Below are positions 32,252-43,218 of a DNA stretch of 64,000 nt, piece after piece; the stretch's first letter is position 1; every line of letters begins with the position of its first letter. The notes beneath the pieces were generated by a model. It had not been told where the DNA came from. It saw only the letters and a list, made by a program, of their open reading frames with translations, and did not search any database. The position numbers and the translations under genes were made by a program. The stretch is taken from positions 3,658,001 through 3,722,000 of the forward strand of contig CM074128.1 in NCBI GenBank assembly GCA_037178625.1. Direction: 5' to 3'. This DNA is from Skeletonema tropicum. Lineage: Eukaryota; Bacillariophyta; Thalassiosirophyceae; Thalassiosirales; Thalassiosiraceae.

Positions 32252-33639
32252 TATCTCCTTGTAGGACAGATTTTTTTCATTTTAGTACGCCATAGCGTAC
32301 TAAAAATCACCCATCTTTGTGCTAATAATAACACTACTTCCGCTGCAGTAATAGCATAAGTCACCATAGCAATCTTGTTAGGAATGATTTTAGCTTTCGT
32401 TTGATGTCCCATTTATGTTTATAGCCCTAGTATTTTCCTCACTACGTACATCTATGTAATCAGTGTGTAACCCGATCTGCGTGTTTTTCCATATTTTTGT
32501 GCTCCGGTGGCAATGAATTACATAGAAGTGGTCTGATAACATTGATAACATCATCGGAACAAGTGGAAGCTATTGCCAACATTATGCCCTAGCATATTTG
32601 GTGAGTGGAGCGTAGTAGAATGAGGCATTACGCATCAATTCACCATTGCAGATGCAGACATAATTTTCATCCAATATCTCGCTGCCAACACATATTCCTT
32701 TATTTCATCCGAAGGAGAGCACCACACCTTAAGACCTCGCACACACACCTTCCAACTATTGTTATATGACGCTCTATCTTCTCTTTCGTCTGCCATTTGG
32801 TGATTTACTTCATCAAATACGTCGTCAACATTAACAACTTGGAAGATGTCGGGCGCAACTGCCACTGAAATACGGTGTAGGAGAGGGCCCGATGGGTAAA
32901 TAGGCGATACCAAGGACATTTCCATGTACATCGGGGTTGTTGTAAGCATTGTGCATGAGATCGTCGTCGGAATCGCCTCCTGTGTCAGTCAAATCATCGT
33001 CATGGTGGTGAATTGTTGGGTAACGGATTGCATAAATTAAAAAAAAATCATCAAAAAATCATGTCGACACAACAACCATGGCATCTTATGTGGCCACCCC
33101 TTCACCAATTTGGACCGATCCACCCACATTAATCCCATCAGCAACATCATATGAAGCATTCTACCTTTTGGTTTCCTTTGAATCGGTTGATTTGTCGAGT
33201 AGTTATTGAATTTATCCATTATCACATGTTGATGAAAGACGCATCATCACAACGACATTATGTATGGGGACGATGCACAACACACCGGCCAATTCTGACA
33301 CCCGCACCACAACTGTTCGCGATTGCATGATATTGCCGTCATGGGGAGCCACTGGTGGCCTTCTGGAGTGGTCTAGTTATGAAGTTATAATGGTACAAAG
33401 TATGGTGGAGATAGTACGCAGCCGTTTTTTTTGTCATCGGATGGTGCAGTGTGCAACGGTCGTATCTCTGAAGTTTGTTATGGAATAAAGTAATTAAAGT
33501 ATGCTGTAAGACTAAATCGAGTGTGCTGAACACGATGGTTATGCTTAAAAGTTATGAAAGTGATCTCTTTTAGTAGAACTTTAGCTTTGAAAATTTTTAC
33601 TTTTAGTACGCTATAGCGTACTTGTCACACAAGGAGATA
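32252..33639. mobile_element. TIR element with palindromic subterminal motif
   Basis: TATCTCCTTGT at 32252 is mirrored by ACAAGGAGATA ending at 33639. Just inside each end is a palindrome: TTTTAGTACGCCATAGCGTA (about 32280, one mismatch between arms) and AGTACGCTATAGCGTACT (33605-33622, perfect). The interior has only a 104-codon minus-strand frame (32949-32635) of unknown origin. It probably is a non-autonomous DNA transposon. Confidence 0.5.
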
Positions 33640-33655
33640 GGTGTCCTTAGAGCAG

Positions 33656-34150
33656 AAAGTCGGGTATTTAGGGGGCTTTTATGGGATATTTCATGTCGTT
33701 GTGACCTCGGTATGAGACAGGCATCCGCGTGGGTATATCTTTCGGAAGGGTTTGCAAAGTACAATAATAAAGCGCACCCCCGCTCCTTTTTTGAACAAGC
33801 ACCACACAAGCTGAAAATGACAATGGCCGATATCTTGCCTTCTAGCCGGCCAATGAAGGCGATAAGTGGCGTTTTGGAAAGCCCTCATCGTGCTCTATCG
33901 ATTCGGCGTATAATCAACTCGATTGGACGACTGTCATCCAATCGTCTCGGTCAGAAACGTGTCTAGATTCCAGCTACATATCTCGACCAGATCCGGCCCC
34001 AGAGCCCGAATTTGAGAAGCGGAGGTAAAATCATCAACATTGAAGATATGACCACCGTTAGAAAGCTCTCTTCCAGCCCTATCGATATATACCATCATCA
34101 TCTCCCTCAAAATAACAATCACTGCTCTGCCGAGGGCCTCGAGAAAGACA
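33656..34150. repeat. Dispersed repeat copy 1 (shared with 55246-56225)
   Basis: GTCGGGTATTTAGGGGGCTT, GTGTCTAGATTCCAGCTA, GCGGAGGTAAAATCATCAAC and GCCGAGGGCCTCGAGAAAGA occur in the same order at both loci. This copy retains about 230 nt that the other lacks (roughly 33722-33954) and carries the uninterrupted site into which the MITEs at 55.4-56.1 kb inserted. Frames on both strands survive in both copies, so I cannot tell which was coding. Confidence 0.75.
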
Positions 34151-34804
34151 GAAGCAAACGAAAGTGCCGTCTGGTACGTCGAAGATCCAAAAAAAGCGAC
34201 CCCTTCAATCGGCGAGATCATAATACCCACTGCTCGTCCTCCCTGCGGTCGCACTCCCTCATACAGTCCACCTTCATGGGGCGCCGTCCATGAACTTCAG
34301 GTGCAGTAAGATCCCACAATACACTTCTACAAACAACACGCCGTCATCACTCATCATGAAGGTTGGTACATGTAATGTACCGTCCATTATATCTCATGCA
34401 CCATCACTCTATTGGCTCCCCTCCCTTCGGTCGGCTCGCCTTCCTACATTTTAATATATTTAACAATCAACCAATCATCATTACACAACAGCAGCAGCAA
34501 CCAACTGCTGCTGCTGTTCCATTGGTTGCTGCTGCTGCTGCTGCTGCTGGAAGGAGGAGGCGGTCTTCTTTTGGAACATTCTCTCTGCATGATTTTGAGA
34601 TATTGCCTTATGATGACATATGATTGAGTGGAAAGAAATGACTCTAAAGACAGTGGTACCTAATAATGGCGACGCTAATATTTAGTTCGTAGAATACTTC
34701 AAATACTATAGCCAAAGCAGTGAAAATGGAAACAACTGAGTTCCCAAAATGCCGTTTATGACCTGTCGCCCAACATGCTAATTCTCATTGCAGCAGTAAT
34801 CTCT
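34151..34804. other. Intergenic with CAG/CTG microsatellites
   Basis: Contains a CAG run then CTG runs at about 34486-34551, which could form a hairpin. Nothing else is recognisable. It borders the 3' end of the secreted-protein gene. Confidence 0.5.
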
Positions 34805-35597
34805 TTACTGACGGCCACGGAGTTTGTACCCATAAGCTTCAGGCAAAGCAGCTGGAAGAAAAGTAAAAGATAACAACATGAGAAGGGTCGGGTCAGCGAA
34901 GCAGCAATAAAACATATTGTGACGAGGATGTAGAGGTGGAGGAGAAGAAGAAGAAGAGGCAATTGTGCTTGTGCACCTCACAAAAGGATAAATGATGATA
35001 TACCCCCCAAACATCTCAGACGCATACACTTACCGTCGACGGCGATGAATTTGTCCTCTGCTTCGTCTTCCAAGAGGGCAGCTGCATCCTCGAGATCAGC
35101 AGAAATATCATGGTCACACTCTAACAAAGTACCTTTGATGTAACCATGGTTATCAGAACCTGCACATAAACGTTCAGCGATGAGGAACCACCACGCAAGG
35201 CATGCTTTTTTAGCGGCTTCGTCTCCAGCAGCGTTGAGGCACTCTTTGGCGTTCATAACAGCCCTGGTAAAGTAATAATATCCTTCAACGGGATTTTCAT
35301 GGTTATTTTCGTCACACCCTCTGACGATTTCTTGCAACCTAAAGTTGCAACTTGGGCTGACTCCAGGAAAATGTCCAAAATGTTCGAACCCTAAATGAGT
35401 TGAAAGACGAAAAGTAAAACACAACATGAGTGTGTGAGTGAATAAGAAGGGTCAGAGGGTCAGCGGAGCAGCAATGAATCACCTAACAAAAAATGATATA
35501 TGAAGATACACTGCCAAAATTATTTCAGACGCTTACCAGAGACGGCATTGCCAGCAAGTGCAAGGAGCGAGAGAGCAGCGATCTTGATGAACTTCAT
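34805..35597 (-). CDS. Small secreted six-cysteine protein, three exons
   Basis: Minus-strand exons 35597-35537, 35390-35034 and 34851-34805 join in frame to 154 aa. The phases match, and both introns are GT-AG (146 and 182 nt). Exon 1 is a clear signal peptide (MKFIKIAALSLLALAGNAVS). The mature part has six cysteines (SCNF, GCDE, ECLN, ACLAWW, LCAG, ECDH), suggesting three disulfides, then an acidic Asp/Glu/Ala tail and the end EAYGYKLRGRQ. I do not recognise the family; it is most likely extracellular or in the secretory pathway. The two introns resemble each other (see findings). It is the only well-formed host-like gene inside the repeat island. A minisatellite lies directly upstream. Confidence 0.7.
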
Positions 35598-35700
35598 AGT
35601 TGATATGTGTTAAGAGAGGTGTTTGATCTGAAGCGGATTCAAATTTATGCAGTACATAAAAACGAATCCTCGGAGTACATAACAGAAACCTAACCATGTT

Positions 35701-35945
35701 TCTGGTTCACACCTGTGTTTTAGTTTGGTGAGAACGGTTCACAGCTGTGTTTTCTTTGTAAGAACGGTTCCAGCTTGTGTTTTAGTTTGGTGAGAACGGT
35801 TCACAGTTGTGTTTTAGTTTGGTGAGAACGGTTCACAGCTTGTGTTTTCTTTGTGAGAACGGTTCCAGCTTGTGTTTTAGTTTGGTGAGAACGGTTCACA
35901 GTTGTGTTTTTTAGTTTGGTGAGATCGGTTCACAGCTTGTGTTAT
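35701..35945. repeat. Promoter-proximal minisatellite, unit about 33 bp
   Basis: About seven imperfect units of TGTGTTTTAGTTTGGTGAGA ACGGTTCACAGCT, some with CTTTGTGAGAACGGTTCCAG instead. It starts about 100 nt upstream of the secreted-protein start codon. The last two units are carried into the 1.3-kb duplication. Confidence 0.85.
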
Positions 35946-37168
35946 TCTGGTGTCCACCACCGCAACAACAATCATGGATGATTGTGGCGGTGGTGGGAAT
36001 GATGATAATGATTGCGTTGTGGCGGTGGTGGTGGAATGACACCATATCATATCATCATATCTGCCTCATCCACCACCACCGCCACAATCATCCACCACCG
36101 CAACACCGACACATCCACCACCACAAGGAATACAAAGTGAGCCGAAGGCTGTGGTGGATACAATGTGATTGTGTATTGTTGTGGCAGTGGTGGATGAGAT
36201 GGGTAAGAATGAATGCTGCAATGTGTCATTCCACGTACAGAGCGAGCCGCAAGGCGAAGTAGTAGCAGAGTGGTGGTGGGGATGTGAAGATTGGTGGCGG
36301 TGAATGGTAAATGGTGAATAAGGTACTTGTGGCGAGTGAGGCGAAGGAGCTGATGGACAATATTATTGACATTAGCGGTGCGGTGACATTGTTAAAAGCG
36401 AGTGAGCCGTCAGGCGAGGGAGCTGTTGCTGTTGAAGCGAGTGAGCCGTCAGGCGAATGAGCTGTCATTGTTGATTAAAATGCTGTCATTTTTGACGTTA
36501 TTGGTGATAATGATGGAAATCATGTTGATGTTGGTGGTGGACTACTCTTTTCTTCAAAATCTGGAGTTTGGAAGTCGATTTGGGGCTTCAAATTCGAAAT
36601 CTCTAGGGGTCGATTTAGTTGAGTCGATTGACAAAGGGTCGATATTATGCCTTGATACTACAACCAATCGATAGAGCTTGATGAGAGCTTTCCAAACCAC
36701 CACTCATCGCCTCGATATATAGGACACGATATCAATGATTTGCTGAATCTCGAAGGAATGCGATTAAATTAGTTTATTATCATCTCTCTCTCTCTCTCTC
36801 TTTCATCACACATCACACACTCTCTCATTGTACATTATTCCAGCAGATAGAAGATAGATATTCAGTTGATTGTCGTGTGCTTTGCTGCAACCGTGTCAAT
36901 ACATGGACTTGCCCCCCTTGATTCAATTGTACATATTGCTGACTACTGCTACTGCTGCTCAAATGATGCTGATGCTGTTGTTGTGGAGTATTCGTATTCG
37001 AATTCGTATTGCCCTGCTGATAATTGCTCTGTTGTTGTTGTTGATGTTGTTGATATAATACTGTGGAATTCACATTACTATTCAGATTCAGCCCTCCTCC
37101 TCCTCCTCCATTAGTAGTAGTAGTAACTTGATATTGTTATTATTAGTTTGGTTGTGCTGCTTTTGAGA
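35872..37168. repeat. 1.3-kb duplication, left copy
   Basis: Essentially identical to 47581-48877 (constant offset 11,709; the frames on both strands are the same in both copies). It includes GGTGG/CCACC-rich sequence, a CT microsatellite near 36783, and the 3' part of a Gln/Asn-rich gene on the minus strand. The left breakpoint lies in the minisatellite and the right breakpoint after CTGCTTTTGAGA. Confidence 0.95.
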
Positions 37169-37852
37169 TTTCACGGCCACGCGCAACAGACCATTCCGCC
37201 TTAAACCTTGCGAATGATGGCTCATGACGGCTAACACTTTCTTGCTCTTCAAGTATTCCTCGACACCATTCACCAGCCAGCCAATATCATCCTCCATCGT
37301 GAGGGATTTCACCCAATGGAAGATCTTGTTATAGACTTTCGCTTTCTGGCCAGACTTGAAAAGTGTAACCATTTTTTGTGATTGCAAAATTGCCATCACG
37401 TCATCAATAGTCAGGGGATCGGTGCCATCCGGATTTTTCCAATTATCCTCGTCACTCATGCAGCGCTTCACCATCTCCTTCTGAACATAACCTCGGAGGT
37501 GCTTCACAAACTTGGAACTAGTACCTGAACCAAACAATTCTTGCACAAATTTGGCGTACTTGAGCTTGTTCTCCGGTGTCTTCGGGTACTTCTCGTAGGG
37601 CTTGTCGTTAGAGCGCTGGGTCTGATCGAGGTATGGCCATAAATTGTATGTAGCATCGGTCCATTGGGCGCCAGCAGGTGTCAGGGTCCCTGTTTTCGTG
37701 AGCAAGTGGTTGAGATTTGTACCGAGGTATGCGTCGAAGATGTTTGGAGGAAGGATTGCGTTCCCTTTGCCGTCTTCGAAGAGCTCGATTGTGTTTTTTT
37801 CTCGAGAATACTCATGGTCAGCGGGTATGATGGGTAGGTAGCTTAACTTCAT
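37088..37852 (-). CDS. Chimeric ORF: unknown protein fused to duplicated Gln/Asn-rich tail
   Basis: A 254-codon frame. Residues 1 to about 228 (MKLSYLPIIPADHEY ... LLRVAVKS) come from sequence present once in the window, and the last 26 residues (QKQHNQTNNNN ...) come from the left 1.3-kb duplication. The join at 37168 keeps the same frame that the tail has in the gene at 48.5-49.4 kb. The unique part is mostly charged and helical, with no motif I recognise. A downstream intron like that proposed for the other copy could extend the product into the Gln-rich exon ending at 36825. Whether the chimera is expressed is unknown. Confidence 0.5.
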   Translation of the reverse strand: MKLSYLPIIPADHEYSREKNTIELFEDGKGNAILPPNIFDAYLGTNLNHLLTKTGTLTPAGAQWTDATYNLWPYLDQTQRSNDKPYEKYPKTPENKLKYAKFVQELFGSGTSSKFVKHLRGYVQKEMVKRCMSDEDNWKNPDGTDPLTIDDVMAILQSQKMVTLFKSGQKAKVYNKIFHWVKSLTMEDDIGWLVNGVEEYLKSKKVLAVMSHHSQGLRRNGLLRVAVKSQKQHNQTNNNNIKLLLLLMEEEEEG

Positions 37853-38136
37853 AGTAGTATTAACAATTTGGTGATAGACTGTGGCAGTAATGAATTTTCG
37901 GCGGTGCTTGTTCTTGTATAATTTGCATTGGTTTAGTTTGTGAGAGTCTCCCGCTGCTCCCGTGATTACATCTGTGGCAGTGCCAACATCAATATGTATT
38001 ATACAGGTGCATGCGCGAAGAAGGGTTCTCGTTTCGGAGTTCTCGTCTCATCACTGACAAACCGACAATCTATTCCGAAAAATGGTGACGGACAGGCACT
38101 TTTTAAATTTAATCCTCATCATATAATAAGACAGAT

Positions 38137-39843
38137 AAGCCGGCCAGCTTTGTATGCAGAAATACGTCGAATATGACAGATCGTATGTAGATATGACATA
38201 CTATTTCCAAATCCTAGATCCAATCCCTCGCGTAAATCTGTCAAAATTCGAGTATTTGTACTTGTACTTTGGAAAAAGTATGTCAGAAAAAAGCGAGAAT
38301 GCATACGAAAGCATCTCACACGAGGATTGCGCTACAAAGCTAGGAAACACACATAAACTGATGAGCCCTACTATGGTAGATACCTCCTACTACTGCCCTT
38401 CGACGAACAGTACGGAGTACGGCCATCACTTCTATCACATGCCATCCCTCCCCCGCTCATCAATATCTCCTCGTCACCCCCCTTCTGCATCTCTGCATCC
38501 TGCATAGAGCGGCGCAGCAGTGAAATAATAAATAATCCCTGCGTCGACCATTGACACAAACAAACCCCCGCCGGCGACACTCTCCATCACCGCCGACCGC
38601 CGTCATCTGTATTGTTAATCATGGTGCGGAGCAACCATGGGTCTTCCTTTGAACCTAGAAAGAAGAGGAAAAGCAACGACGCCAGTAGCAGCAGTGATGA
38701 TGACAGCCGCAGCGAAGAGGCAAAGCAACCAGCAAAACTGAAAGACCAACACGCCGATGCTGTGGAGACAACAAACTCATTCACTGTTCAATGCATGCCA
38801 GATTATCGTCGGCGTGTTAAGAAAGTGCAGGAATATTTGCAGACGGAGTACCCTGATGTTTATAATGAAGTTGTGTACGAACTCACCTCCGAGGAGAAAG
38901 CAGACAAAACTCGTCACTATCACAACGCGACGCATAGTTTCTTCTACGATCAATTTCCCACCAAATTTCTTCAATCCTTCTTGAGCAACCAATGGAAAGA
39001 TGAAGAGAAGGAGATTCGTTACACATACGATCATTTGCGCAAATACCACGATGCCGTCCTCAAGTGCGCGGAGTTCTCCCCTTACGATTTACCACGCAGC
39101 TATCGGACTCAAATGACGCCGTATCTGGATAATCTCAAAAAGCAATTGACAGAGGCAAAAAGCGATGGCAAGGTATCAGAACAGGATGCAGATCCAATAT
39201 GTTTTGGTTTGTATGAGCAGCTTTGCCAATGGGCTGTAATGACAGGACGGATATTTGTCTGGATCTTTTTGGTGTTGCAGTGGAATTTGATAGCAAGGGC
39301 TTGTAACATAGATTCGTTAAAGGCAACTTGCCACGCAGGTTGAGGAGATCCTACGACAATAATTGGAAGCCAATCATGGAATTGATGGAGAAAGAAGTTG
39401 AAGACGAGATTAGCACTCGTCACGTCCATGATATGGACTTTGAGTTCTTTAGAAGCACTTATGACAAAGCTCTGAAAGCTATCCAGGAGGAGTATCCAGA
39501 ATTTGCAAGTCCGAAGAGTACCTGGAAAGTGTCAACTTACTGTAGGAAGTTGAGAGAGATAAATGTCTCGCGTAAGAAGGAGGAAGACATGAATATGGTG
39601 TAGCTTAATTTCATTAATTATTTGTTACGTTGTTCCAATACATACACGTCCGTCAAGTTGTGTGATAATGTTGATTGTGCGTGTTTGTGTGGATGTTGGA
39701 TGGAGGTTTCGGATCTTGGCTGTACTTGGCTGCCCACGCGACGAACTTGCCCACGTCCAGGAACCCGTTCGCTGGGCACAAAGTAGTTTTATGCCCTTAT
39801 TCTTGACCCTGCATACTTCTGCATACTTTTTCCACTAGCAATA
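38137..39843 (+). repeat. 1,707-bp tandem duplication, copy 1
   Basis: The sequence from GCCGGCCAGCTTTGTATGCA to CCACTAGCAATAAA is repeated immediately downstream at constant offset 1,707, and every frame is identical in both copies. GTATGCAGAA near the start and TTCTGCATAC near the end form a short inverted repeat. Each copy carries one recombinase-like ORF. Confidence 0.95.
38621..39343 (+). CDS. Crypton/tyrosine-recombinase-like protein, truncated (copy 1)
   Basis: The ATG at 38621 (ATGGTGCGGAGC) gives 240 aa. A basic and Ser/Asp-rich N-terminus (RKKRKSNDASSSS) precedes a helical region with YTYDHLRKYHDAVLKCAEF, resembling a core-binding domain. The end FLVLQWNLIARACNIDSL resembles the box-I arginine segment of tyrosine recombinases of diatom mobile elements. 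The frame then stops, so the HxxR and Tyr catalytic region is missing. A second frame, 39328-39603 (RSYDNNWKPIMELMEKEVED ...), overlaps the end and may be a displaced downstream part. The protein would be inactive as a recombinase by itself. The family call is tentative. Confidence 0.45.
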   Translation: MVRSNHGSSFEPRKKRKSNDASSSSDDDSRSEEAKQPAKLKDQHADAVETTNSFTVQCMPDYRRRVKKVQEYLQTEYPDVYNEVVYELTSEEKADKTRHYHNATHSFFYDQFPTKFLQSFLSNQWKDEEKEIRYTYDHLRKYHDAVLKCAEFSPYDLPRSYRTQMTPYLDNLKKQLTEAKSDGKVSEQDADPICFGLYEQLCQWAVMTGRIFVWIFLVLQWNLIARACNIDSLKATCHAG

Positions 39844-41550
39844 AAGCCGGCCAGCTTTGTATGCAGAAATACGTCGAATATGACAGATCGTATGTAGATA
39901 TGACATACTATTTCCAAATCCTAGATCCAATCCCTCGCGTAAATCTGTCAAAATTCGAGTATTTGTACTTGTACTTTGGAAAAAGTATGTCAGAAAAAAG
40001 CGAGAATGCATACGAAAGCATCTCACACGAGGATTGCGCTACAAAGCTAGGAAACACACATAAACTGATGAGCCCTACTATGGTAGATACCTCCTACTAC
40101 TGCCCTTCGACGAACAGTACGGAGTACGGCCATCACTTCTATCACATGCCATCCCTCCCCCGCTCATCAATATCTCCTCGTCACCCCCCTTCTGCATCTC
40201 TGCATCCTGCATAGAGCGGCGCAGCAGTGAAATAATAAATAATCCCTGCGTCGACCATTGACACAAACAAACCCCCGCCGGCGACACTCTCCATCACCGC
40301 CGACCGCCGTCATCTGTATTGTTAATCATGGTGCGGAGCAACCATGGGTCTTCCTTTGAACCTAGAAAGAAGAGGAAAAGCAACGACGCCAGTAGCAGCA
40401 GTGATGATGACAGCCGCAGCGAAGAGGCAAAGCAACCAGCAAAACTGAAAGACCAACACGCCGATGCTGTGGAGACAACAAACTCATTCACTGTTCAATG
40501 CATGCCAGATTATCGTCGGCGTGTTAAGAAAGTGCAGGAATATTTGCAGACGGAGTACCCTGATGTTTATAATGAAGTTGTGTACGAACTCACCTCCGAG
40601 GAGAAAGCAGACAAAACTCGTCACTATCACAACGCGACGCATAGTTTCTTCTACGATCAATTTCCCACCAAATTTCTTCAATCCTTCTTGAGCAACCAAT
40701 GGAAAGATGAAGAGAAGGAGATTCGTTACACATACGATCATTTGCGCAAATACCACGATGCCGTCCTCAAGTGCGCGGAGTTCTCCCCTTACGATTTACC
40801 ACGCAGCTATCGGACTCAAATGACGCCGTATCTGGATAATCTCAAAAAGCAATTGACAGAGGCAAAAAGCGATGGCAAGGTATCAGAACAGGATGCAGAT
40901 CCAATATGTTTTGGTTTGTATGAGCAGCTTTGCCAATGGGCTGTAATGACAGGACGGATATTTGTCTGGATCTTTTTGGTGTTGCAGTGGAATTTGATAG
41001 CAAGGGCTTGTAACATAGATTCGTTAAAGGCAACTTGCCACGCAGGTTGAGGAGATCCTACGACAATAATTGGAAGCCAATCATGGAATTGATGGAGAAA
41101 GAAGTTGAAGACGAGATTAGCACTCGTCACGTCCATGATATGGACTTTGAGTTCTTTAGAAGCACTTATGACAAAGCTCTGAAAGCTATCCAGGAGGAGT
41201 ATCCAGAATTTGCAAGTCCGAAGAGTACCTGGAAAGTGTCAACTTACTGTAGGAAGTTGAGAGAGATAAATGTCTCGCGTAAGAAGGAGGAAGACATGAA
41301 TATGGTGTAGCTTAATTTCATTAATTATTTGTTACGTTGTTCCAATACATACACGTCCGTCAAGTTGTGTGATAATGTTGATTGTGCGTGTTTGTGTGGA
41401 TGTTGGATGGAGGTTTCGGATCTTGGCTGTACTTGGCTGCCCACGCGACGAACTTGCCCACGTCCAGGAACCCGTTCGCTGGGCACAAAGTAGTTTTATG
41501 CCCTTATTCTTGACCCTGCATACTTCTGCATACTTTTTCCACTAGCAATA
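39844..41550 (+). repeat. 1,707-bp tandem duplication, copy 2
   Basis: Second copy of the unit, directly abutting the first. I see no difference in any reading frame. It runs into the 185-bp satellite at about 41552. Confidence 0.95.
40328..41050 (+). CDS. Crypton/tyrosine-recombinase-like protein, truncated (copy 2)
   Basis: Identical at protein level to the ORF at 38621-39343, with the same truncation after the arginine-box-like segment and the same overlapping 91-codon frame (41035-41310). Confidence 0.45.
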   Translation: MVRSNHGSSFEPRKKRKSNDASSSSDDDSRSEEAKQPAKLKDQHADAVETTNSFTVQCMPDYRRRVKKVQEYLQTEYPDVYNEVVYELTSEEKADKTRHYHNATHSFFYDQFPTKFLQSFLSNQWKDEEKEIRYTYDHLRKYHDAVLKCAEFSPYDLPRSYRTQMTPYLDNLKKQLTEAKSDGKVSEQDADPICFGLYEQLCQWAVMTGRIFVWIFLVLQWNLIARACNIDSLKATCHAG

Positions 41551-41551
41551 A

Positions 41552-43218
41552 AGTATGAGGCTATATAGCTGCAGGAACACCATAACATTTTGCTTGCGAC
41601 AACCAAACATTATAACCACTATCCATACCAATGATGTTGGGCCTCCAGAGGTGATCATTGCCCATATTCATGTCACTGCACACTTATATGTGCTCAGATA
41701 TGGGGCTGATGTGCCACCAACAACAAATCAGTTATGGCACTGAGCAGCACACATGAGGCTGTGGCATCGCCTCAGCATACATAGAGACCAAATGCCAAAC
41801 ATATTATCTTGCCCACTATCCATACCAATGATATGGGGCCTCCAGAGGTGATCATTGCCCATATTCATGTCACTGCATACGTATATGTGCTCAGATATGG
41901 GGCTGATAGTATGCCACCAAATCAGTCATAGTGGGCACACATGAGGCTGTGGCATCGCCTCAGCATACATAGAGACCAAATGCCAAACATATTATCTTGC
42001 CCACTATCCATATCAATGATATTGGGCCTCCAGATGTGGTCACTGCCCATATTCATGTCACTGCATACGTATATGTGCTCAGATATGGGGCTGATATGCC
42101 ACCAAATCAGTCATAGCGGTCACACATGAGGCTGTGGCATCGCCTCAGCATACATAGAGACCAAATGCCAAACATATTATCTTGCCCACTATCCATACCA
42201 ATGATGTTGGGCCTCCAGATGTGGTCACTGCCCATATTCATGTCACTGCATACGTATATGTGCTCAGATATGGGGCTATATGCCACCAAATCAGTCATAG
42301 CGGGCACACATGAGGCTGTGGCATCGCCTCAGCATACATAGAGACCAAATGCCAAACATATTATCTTGCCCACTATCCATACCAATGATATTGGGCCTCC
42401 AGATGTGGTCACTGCCCATATTCATGTCACTGCATACGTATATGTGCTCAGATATGGGGCTGATATGCCACCAAATCAGTCATAGCGGGCACACATGAGG
42501 CTGTGGCATCGCCTCAGCATACATAGAGACCAAATGCCAAACATATTATCTTGCCCACTATCCATACCAATGATATTGGGCCTCCAGATGTGGTCACTGC
42601 CCATATTCATGTCACTGCATACGTATATGTGCTCAGATATGGGGCTGATATGCCACCAAATCAGTCATAGCGGGCACACATGAGGCTGTGGCATCGCCTC
42701 AGCATACATAGAGACCAAATGCCAAACATATTATCTTGCCCACTATCCATACCAATGATATTGGGCCTCCAGATGTGGTCACTGCCCATATTCATGTCAC
42801 TGCATACGTATATGTGCACAGATAAGGGGCTGATATGCCACCAAATCAGTCATAGCGGGCACACATGAGGCTGTGGCATCACTTCAGCATACATAGAGAC
42901 CAAATGCCAAACATATTATCTTGTCCACTATCCATACCAATGATATTGGGCCTCCAGATGTGGTCACTGCCCATATTCATGTCACTGCATACGTATATGT
43001 GCTCAGATATAGGGCTGACATGCCACCAAATCAGTCATAGCGGGCACACATGAGGCTGTGGCATCGCCTCAGCATACATAGAGACCAAATGCCAAACATA
43101 TTATCTTGCCCACTATCCATACCAATGATATTGGGCCTCCAGATGTGGTCACTGCCCATATTCATGTCACTGCATACGTATATGTGCTCAGATATGGGGC
43201 TGATGTGCCACCAAATGC
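41552..43218 (+). repeat. 185-bp satellite, about nine units
   Basis: Tandem units recur at 41753, 41941, 42126, 42310, 42495, 42680, 42865 and 43050 (period 185, one 184, one 188), preceded by a diverged partial unit. Each contains ATGAGGCTGTGGCATCGCCT, CCAAATGCCAAACATATTAT and CAGATATGGGGCTGATATGC. Neighbouring units differ at few positions, so the array is young. The repeated 62-codon frame is a by-product. Confidence 0.95.
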
